This document shows, one piece after another, positions 5,640 through 9,929 of a DNA stretch of 9,929 nucleotides. Position 1 is the stretch's first letter; the number at the start of each line of letters is the position of its first letter. The stretch comes from Porphyromonadaceae bacterium UBA7048. Lineage in GTDB: Bacteria; Bacteroidota; Bacteroidia; Bacteroidales; Muribaculaceae. The position numbers were made by a program, and so were the translations under genes. Under the pieces are notes generated by a model. That model saw nothing but the letters and a program-made list of their open reading frames with translations. It searched no databases and was not told the DNA's origin. Location of the stretch: the NCBI GenBank assembly GCA_002493945.1, contig DLAL01000025.1, positions 1 through 9,929 on the forward strand, written 5' to 3'.

Positions 5640-8120
5640 ATGAAAAGATTACATATCCTGCTCCTCATCCTGTCAGCCGTCATCGGCATGAATGTCCGCG
5701 CCCAGGAGATTTCGGGCATCTGGACCGTCTATCCGCGTGTCGACGACACGTACGGCAACGTCATCGAGACCCCTGACAAAGTGTACCTCCTCACCGGCGG
5801 CACGCTGCTGCACATGTCGTATGATGACAACGAGTTCTACACCTACACGGCCGACAAGCTCAGCGAGAGCTCGCAGATAGCGCACATATACTATAACGCC
5901 GAGGGACGCTACCTGATGATTGTCTACAACGACAGCAACATCGACCTGCTGTACGACAACGGACGTGTGGTCAATCTCCCCGAAGTCCGCGATGCCGTCC
6001 TGACCACCTCGCGCACCATCAACGGCGTGTGCTTCCGTGACGGCCGCATATACATAGCCGCCGATTTCGGCATAGTCGTTTACGACGACGTCCGCCATCA
6101 GGTCATCGAGTCGGGTCTCTTCGGCACTCCGATTCTGAAGATATTCACCATGGGCGACCGCATGCTCCTCCTGGCAGGCAACTCCGCCGGCGCCAATCCT
6201 GTGAAGTGCACCTTCTATTCGGCTCCCCTCGAGGGCCGTCATCAGCAGCTCTCGGGATTCAACACCCTTGCCAACGTGTGGATAGGCAAGAACTACGTCG
6301 ACGATGTGGTCAAGGTGTCCGACTCGAAGATAGCCCTCGTCACCGGCGACGGCCAGCCTTTCCTGCGCACATACACCTACGATGCCGCCACGGGTACTGA
6401 CGAAATCACTTCGGGCAATCTCTCGACGTCAGTTGTCGTGTCGTCCATATCGGCGCAGAACGGCCACTTCACCATCATAGGTAAGGACGGCCGCCTCCAC
6501 TTCGTCTCCGAGACAGTCGACGGCGGATATTCCATCCCCGCAGGTGCCGTGCAGGCCTTCTCCACCACCGGCACCCCGGCGTCGGTATGGTTCCTCGAAG
6601 GCACCGAACTCAAGAACTACGACCTCTCCGGCGAGTCCCCCGTGCTGAAGCTGACCGTGCCGCGCCCCGACGGATTCACCGTCCCCGAACCCGTGCAGAT
6701 GGTGTGGAGCGAGGACGGACGTCATCTCTACGTGGCCAACAAGTCGGCGTCCTACATCTACGAGAACAGCGGCGACAACTTCCGCGAGGTGCCTTTCTAC
6801 ATCGACCATGTCTACGAAGGCAATATCAGCGATGCCGCCGTGCTCGATGCCAATACCTACACCAACCGCGGCTGGCAGGACTTCTTCGTGGCCAACAACT
6901 CCACCCGTCTGGGCAGCGCCTGCCGTGTGGTGGTGGACAACGTCAACCCCGACCGCTACTATGTGGCCTGCCAGGGACCCGGCATCCTCACGGTGGAGGA
7001 CGGCAAGATTCTCTCCGTGTTCGGCAAGTCCAACACGCCTATTCCCTCATACTGGTGGCTCACCCGTATGGTCGACGTCGCAATCGACCCCGACGGCAAC
7101 CTGTGGGCCGGCATGGGCTATGCCGGCGACCTCGAGACCAGCAGCGGCTACTTCATCCTGCCCAAAGAGAAGCTCCGCGGCGACCTCACAGCCGTAAAGA
7201 CCTCCGACTGGATTGTCGTGCCGCGCATACAGGACATGGGCCGCTACATATCGCGCGACAGCCGTATGCTCTTCACCCGGAAGACTCCGGGATACGCGTT
7301 CTTCGTCAGCGGCGATGCCGGCTTCGGCGTCGAGTCTGTCCGCTTCGAAGCCGGCTACACTGACGTGTCGTCGATACGCAGCGTGCAGTACAACAATTTC
7401 GAGGACTACGAAGGAAATGTCATCGGCCCCTATCATATCAACGACCTCAAGGAGGACGCATCAGGCCGCATATGGCTCGCCACGACGCAGGGTGTGTTCT
7501 ACTTCATGCCCTCCGACCCCTTCAGCGCCGACTTCCGCGTACACCGGCCCATCGTGCCGCGCAACGACGGCACCAACTACGGCGACTATCTCCTCGGCGG
7601 CGAGGAAATCCTCGGCGTGGCATGCGACCCCTCCGACCGCAAGTGGCTCGCTACGGCCAACTCGGGCGTATATCTGGTCAACGCCGACGGCACGGCAATC
7701 CTCGCACACTTCAACACCAACAATTCGCCTCTGCCCTCGAACAAGGTAGAGTGCGTCACCTGCGACCCTCTGTCGAACCGCGTCTACTTCGGCACACCCC
7801 AGGGCGTAGTGGCCTTCGACAGCAATTCGTCGCCGGCGGCCGACGACTACTCCGACGTCTACGCCTACCCCAATCCCGTCCGTCCCGACTACACCGGATG
7901 GATTACCGTGAAGGGTCTCATGGACAATTCGCTCGTCAAGATCGCCGACGCCGCAGGCAACGTGTTCTTCACCGGCACGTCGGAAGGCGGCATGATCACC
8001 TGGGACGGCTGCGACTCCACCGGACGCCGCGTGCGCTCGGGCGTGTACTTCGTGCTGGCCTCGCAGAACGCCTCCGGCTCCTCCTCCGGCGTGGTCACGA
8101 AGATTATGGTGGTGAACTGA
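5640..8120 (+). CDS. PorZ-like exported two-propeller protein with CTD
   Basis: An 826-aa protein with a signal peptide (MKRLHILLLILSAVIGMNVRA, likely cut at A21|Q22). The N-terminal ~200 residues (W-T-V-Y-P-R, then Y-L-L-T-G-G-T-L-L, then Y-N-D-S-N-I-D-L-L-Y-D) follow the PorZ N-terminal propeller pattern. Regulator-propeller-type repeats occur near 476-496 (VAIDPDGNLWAGMGYAG), 600-622 (DASGRIWLATTQGVFYF) and 657-728 (DRKWLATANSGVYLV, later VYFGTPQGVVAF). From about 737 there is a compact Ig-like C-terminal domain starting YAYPNPVRPDYTG (741-753) and ending V-V-T-K-I-M-V-V-N, similar to T9SS/FlgD-type C-terminal domains. In Porphyromonas gingivalis PorZ belongs to the surface attachment complex and delivers anionic LPS to the type IX sortase. 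Homologues also occur in gut Bacteroidales where the rest of that system is uncertain, so only 'PorZ-like' is claimed. It follows rdgB by 18 bases. Confidence 0.85.
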   Translation: MKRLHILLLILSAVIGMNVRAQEISGIWTVYPRVDDTYGNVIETPDKVYLLTGGTLLHMSYDDNEFYTYTADKLSESSQIAHIYYNAEGRYLMIVYNDSNIDLLYDNGRVVNLPEVRDAVLTTSRTINGVCFRDGRIYIAADFGIVVYDDVRHQVIESGLFGTPILKIFTMGDRMLLLAGNSAGANPVKCTFYSAPLEGRHQQLSGFNTLANVWIGKNYVDDVVKVSDSKIALVTGDGQPFLRTYTYDAATGTDEITSGNLSTSVVVSSISAQNGHFTIIGKDGRLHFVSETVDGGYSIPAGAVQAFSTTGTPASVWFLEGTELKNYDLSGESPVLKLTVPRPDGFTVPEPVQMVWSEDGRHLYVANKSASYIYENSGDNFREVPFYIDHVYEGNISDAAVLDANTYTNRGWQDFFVANNSTRLGSACRVVVDNVNPDRYYVACQGPGILTVEDGKILSVFGKSNTPIPSYWWLTRMVDVAIDPDGNLWAGMGYAGDLETSSGYFILPKEKLRGDLTAVKTSDWIVVPRIQDMGRYISRDSRMLFTRKTPGYAFFVSGDAGFGVESVRFEAGYTDVSSIRSVQYNNFEDYEGNVIGPYHINDLKEDASGRIWLATTQGVFYFMPSDPFSADFRVHRPIVPRNDGTNYGDYLLGGEEILGVACDPSDRKWLATANSGVYLVNADGTAILAHFNTNNSPLPSNKVECVTCDPLSNRVYFGTPQGVVAFDSNSSPAADDYSDVYAYPNPVRPDYTGWITVKGLMDNSLVKIADAAGNVFFTGTSEGGMITWDGCDSTGRRVRSGVYFVLASQNASGSSSGVVTKIMVVN

Positions 8121-8171
8121 CCGGATGATTTTTCCGTTATTACAGGTGTATATATACGTAAACGTGTAATT

Positions 8172-8702
8172 ATGTACGAATCTTCACTGCGCTACGCTGA
8201 TGAGCGCGACAAATCATACGGCATCGCCGGCATGACCATCACCCTGGTAGCCTGCGACGGCGAGGAATCCCTCGCCGAGATACATCTCGACGCCGAGCCG
8301 GGCGAGTGCATGGTCATGAGCCATGCCTTCGGCCTCAAGGGCAATCCGCGCATGTCCGCCAAGATTGTATGGCACCAGACCCTCAATGACCTCCGCCTCT
8401 CGGCTTCCATGGCCCTGGGCAACATCGTCTGCCGCCGCTATCTCCTCGGCGGCCGCGGCCTCAGCCCGAGCGACACGGCTCAGCTGCGCAGCGCCGTCCT
8501 TGCGGATGCCGCCGAGTACTGCTCGCTTGACGAGGACGAGGGCGGACGCCTCTTTGACTCATGCCTCGGATACGTCGACCGCATATTCCGCCAGCGCGCC
8601 GTCGCCGGTGTGGTCGAAGCCTTCGCCGAGCAGCTCACACACCGCCGCTCCATGACGGCTTCCGAAGCCATCGAGCTTCTGGCCGGACTCGGTGTGCGAT
8701 AG
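8172..8702 (+). CDS. Protein of unknown function, 176 aa
   Basis: I do not recognise a named family. The protein is soluble-looking: no signal peptide, no membrane segment, acidic overall with scattered cysteines (29, 46, 87, 117, 131). The first half looks alpha/beta: SYGIAGMTITLVACDGEESL (15-34) and a strand with E-I-H-L-D-A-E-P-G-E-C, then GNPRMSAKIVWHQTLNDLRL (57-76). The second half is helical, with S-L-D-E-D-E-G-G-R-L-F-D-S (118-130) and a C-terminal helix pair ending S-E-A-I-E-L-L-A-G-L. Codon use is C/G-rich at third positions like its neighbours, so it is a real, native gene. It sits 51 bases after the PorZ-like gene and 58 before panB. The start at 8172 is the first ATG in frame after the gap. 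It is not RecO, which I recall beside porZ-like genes in some Bacteroidales: there is no OB-fold start or zinc cysteines. No function is proposed. Confidence 0.85.
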   Translation: MYESSLRYADERDKSYGIAGMTITLVACDGEESLAEIHLDAEPGECMVMSHAFGLKGNPRMSAKIVWHQTLNDLRLSASMALGNIVCRRYLLGGRGLSPSDTAQLRSAVLADAAEYCSLDEDEGGRLFDSCLGYVDRIFRQRAVAGVVEAFAEQLTHRRSMTASEAIELLAGLGVR

Positions 8703-8760
8703 ACTTTTATTGTAACTCTACCTCTGAAAAGAACATATTATTCAGAACGAAAAAACACTC

Positions 8761-9582
8761 ATGTCGACAAATACAGTAGACAACAAGCGCAAAGTCACTA
8801 CTGCGCGCCTTATCGAAATGAAGCAGCGCGGCGAGAAAATCGCCATGCTCACGGCCTACGACTATTCCATGGCCAAACTCATTGATGAAGCCGGTATCGA
8901 CGTCATCCTCGTCGGCGACTCCGCCTCGAATGTCATGGCAGGCAACATGACCACTCTCCCCATCACGCTTGACCAGATGATATACCACGCCAAGAGCGTC
9001 ATCAAGGGCACACAGCGCGCACTCGTGGTGTGCGACATGCCCTTCGGCACCTATCAGGGCAATCCGATGGAGGCTCTGGCATCGGCTGTACGCATCATGA
9101 AGGAGAGCCATGCCGAGGCTGTCAAGATGGAAGGCGGCGCTGAAATCCGCGAATCCATCGAACGCATCCTCAGCGCCGGCATACCCGTCATGGGACACCT
9201 CGGACTCACACCCCAGTCCATCAACAAGTTCGGCACCTATGCCGTCCGTGCCAAGGAAGAGCGCGAGGCCGAGAAGCTCATCGCCGACGCCAAGATGCTC
9301 GAGGAGATAGGCTGCTTCGCCCTCGTACTCGAGAAGATTCCAGCCGGACTTGCAGCCCGTGTGGCAAGCGAGATATCCATTCCCGTCATCGGCATCGGTG
9401 CCGGCGGCGGTGTCGACGGTCAGGTTCTGGTGATGCACGATATGCTCGGCATCAACCAGGGTTTCTCGCCCAAGTTCCTCCGCCGCTACGCCGACCTCTC
9501 CACGGTCATTAATCAGGCAGTAGGCTCCTACATCGACGACGTCAAGAACTGCGACTTCCCCAACGAGAACGAGCAGTACTGA
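8761..9582 (+). CDS. panB: Ketopantoate hydroxymethyltransferase PanB
   Basis: 3-methyl-2-oxobutanoate hydroxymethyltransferase: transfers a one-carbon unit from 5,10-methylene-THF to alpha-ketoisovalerate, giving ketopantoate, the first committed step of pantothenate and CoA synthesis; cytosolic TIM-barrel enzyme. The 273-aa length is normal. Motifs: MLTAYDYSMAKLIDEAG (29-45), VILVGDSASNVMAG (48-61) with Mg ligand D53, VVCDMPFGTYQG (89-100) with the second Mg ligand D92, K-M-E-G-G (122-126) with substrate-contacting K122, GHLGLTPQSINKFGTY (145-160), LVLEKIPAGLA (188-198) with catalytic E191, and IPVIGIGAGGGVDGQVLVMH (207-226). Residue roles are transferred from E. coli PanB. The start at 8761 follows an A-rich leader (ACGAAAAAACACTC). 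A convincing promoter is not seen in the 58-base gap, so it may be read from upstream. The other pantothenate genes (panC, panD, panE) are not in the window. Confidence 0.97.
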   Translation: MSTNTVDNKRKVTTARLIEMKQRGEKIAMLTAYDYSMAKLIDEAGIDVILVGDSASNVMAGNMTTLPITLDQMIYHAKSVIKGTQRALVVCDMPFGTYQGNPMEALASAVRIMKESHAEAVKMEGGAEIRESIERILSAGIPVMGHLGLTPQSINKFGTYAVRAKEEREAEKLIADAKMLEEIGCFALVLEKIPAGLAARVASEISIPVIGIGAGGGVDGQVLVMHDMLGINQGFSPKFLRRYADLSTVINQAVGSYIDDVKNCDFPNENEQY

Positions 9583-9604
9583 TTGCGCCTCTGAATAGCA
9601 ATAA

Positions 9605-9656
9605 CACGAGGGTGTGCCTCATCTTCCCTTGAAGGAAATGGCGGCACACCCTCGTG
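9605..9656. terminator. Strong hairpin between convergent genes (bidirectional)
   Basis: CACGAGGGTGTGCC (9605-9618) is perfectly complementary to GGCACACCCTCGTG (9643-9656), a 14-bp GC-rich stem. The 24-base centre can itself pair (9620-9622 and 9624-9627 with 9634-9640, one bulged base), making a long, nearly continuous rod. It lies 22 bases after the panB stop and 32 bases after the stop of the gene coming the other way. Neither side has a clean T-run (GTGTATTCAGTGTATAAAAA on the plus side, TTATTGCTATTC on the minus side), but position and stem strength make a shared transcription terminator the simplest reading. Confidence 0.8.
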
Positions 9657-9688
9657 GTGTGTATTCAGTGTATAAAAAATCTGTTTCG

Positions 9689-9929
9689 CTATAGCGACCG
9701 ATATCTTTGCGCAGGATGTGTGGGTTGTTCCGGATATTCAAGCGTTAAAATTCCTCGTGTCAACATCTTTTTGATGATACGTCGCGTATGAGTCGGATGT
9801 CTTCCGATTTTTGAAGAAATCTCTTTGGCTGACATCCATTTGTGAGAGCATTGATCTCTTATCATCGATATGACGTTATCCTCATCGTGTATGCTTGCAA
9901 CGTCGGAGCTTGCAACATCAGAGCTTGCA
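9689..9929 (-). CDS. C-terminus of a winged-helix protein, partial
   Basis: A minus-strand frame is open from the right window edge to TAG at 9689-9691, giving 79 codons; the N-terminus lies off the window. Residues (numbered from the edge) 1-12 are an A-S-S-D-V repeat, 13-20 an acidic linker, and 21-79 look like a winged helix: WMSAKEISSKIGRHPTHTRR (31-50) as the helix-turn-helix, then I-I-K-K-M-L-T-R-G-I-L-T-L as recognition helix end and first wing strand, and YPEQPTHPAQRYRSL at the end. The closing pattern (Y-P-x-x-P-x-H-P-x-Q-x-Y-R) is typical of the last domain of AlbA_2/Schlafen-type ATP-binding regulators (often with an HATPase_c_4 domain) and some Fic-family proteins. Which of these it is cannot be decided from this piece. 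Codon use (AGA, CGA, GGA, TTA, many A/T third bases) differs from all other genes here, and GC over 9721-9929 is about 43% by hand count. This suggests acquired DNA. Confidence 0.75.
   Translation of the reverse strand, partial: ASSDVASSDVASIHDEDNVISMIRDQCSHKWMSAKEISSKIGRHPTHTRRIIKKMLTRGILTLEYPEQPTHPAQRYRSL
9893..9928 (-). repeat. 15-base tandem repeat within the partial gene
   Basis: On the minus strand GCAAGCTCTGATGTT is followed by GCAAGCTCCGACGTT and then GCAAGC, i.e. two full units and the start of a third. Each unit encodes A-S-S-D-V. The two full units differ at two third-codon positions only, both silent. The array reaches the window edge and may continue. It forms a linker just before the winged-helix part of the protein. 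Confidence 0.8.

Noticed and set aside
6587..7363. A 258-codon frame within the PorZ-like gene
   Set aside because: Arg/Gln/His-rich product typical of a +1 shadow in GC-rich coding DNA; the PorZ-like frame is continuous through it.
8121..8171. Weak inverted repeats in the gap before the 176-aa gene (CGGA/TCCG and ATTACA/TGTAAT)
   Set aside because: Stems of 4 and 6 pairs with mismatches when extended, in AT-rich sequence; expected by chance.
8709..8743. Possible panB promoter (ATTG ... TATTATTC)
   Set aside because: The spacer is 23 bases, too long, and the -7 box lacks TTTG. Not good enough to annotate.
8707..9438. A 243-codon minus-strand frame opposite panB
   Set aside because: Antisense to a fully motif-supported panB; no coherent domain.

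Overview
The window comes from a GC-rich member of the Bacteroidales, most likely a gut Muribaculaceae-type bacterium. This rests on four things: a PCMD-domain exported protein; a PorZ-like propeller protein with a Por/FlgD-like C-terminal domain; a leucyl-tRNA synthetase of the enlarged Bacteroidetes form; and A-rich leaders without Shine-Dalgarno sites behind promoters of the Bacteroidetes TTTG / TAnnTTTG type. The genus-level placement is inference from protein style, not a search.

Layout. Bases 1-143 hold no gene, but contain a perfect 12-bp inverted repeat and a good leftward Bacteroidetes promoter that points off the window. On the minus strand, 144-1097 encodes an exported PCMD-domain protein. 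A 114-base divergent spacer follows, carrying a clear promoter (TTTG-N19-TAACTTTG) for a rightward cluster of six genes: nadA (NAD synthesis), leuS (leucyl-tRNA synthetase), rdgB (dITP/XTP pyrophosphatase), a PorZ-like exported beta-propeller protein, a conserved-looking 176-aa protein of unknown function, and panB (pantothenate/CoA synthesis). Gaps are 15, 69, 18, 51 and 58 bases, so co-transcription of at least nadA-leuS and rdgB-porZ-like is plausible. A hairpin lies in the leuS-rdgB gap. After panB a strong hairpin (9605-9656) separates it from a convergent gene entering from the right edge. Only the last 79 codons of that gene are visible: a winged-helix-like C-terminus preceded by a 15-base tandem repeat, in DNA of clearly lower GC.

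The bulk is core housekeeping (cofactor synthesis, translation, nucleotide-pool cleaning) plus one envelope protein. No CRISPR array, tRNA, rRNA, insertion sequence or defence system is visible. The least ordinary parts are the two edges (promoter/inverted-repeat at left, repeat-bearing low-GC gene at right), the unknown 176-aa protein, and the presence of a PorZ-like protein whose secretion-system partners cannot be seen here.
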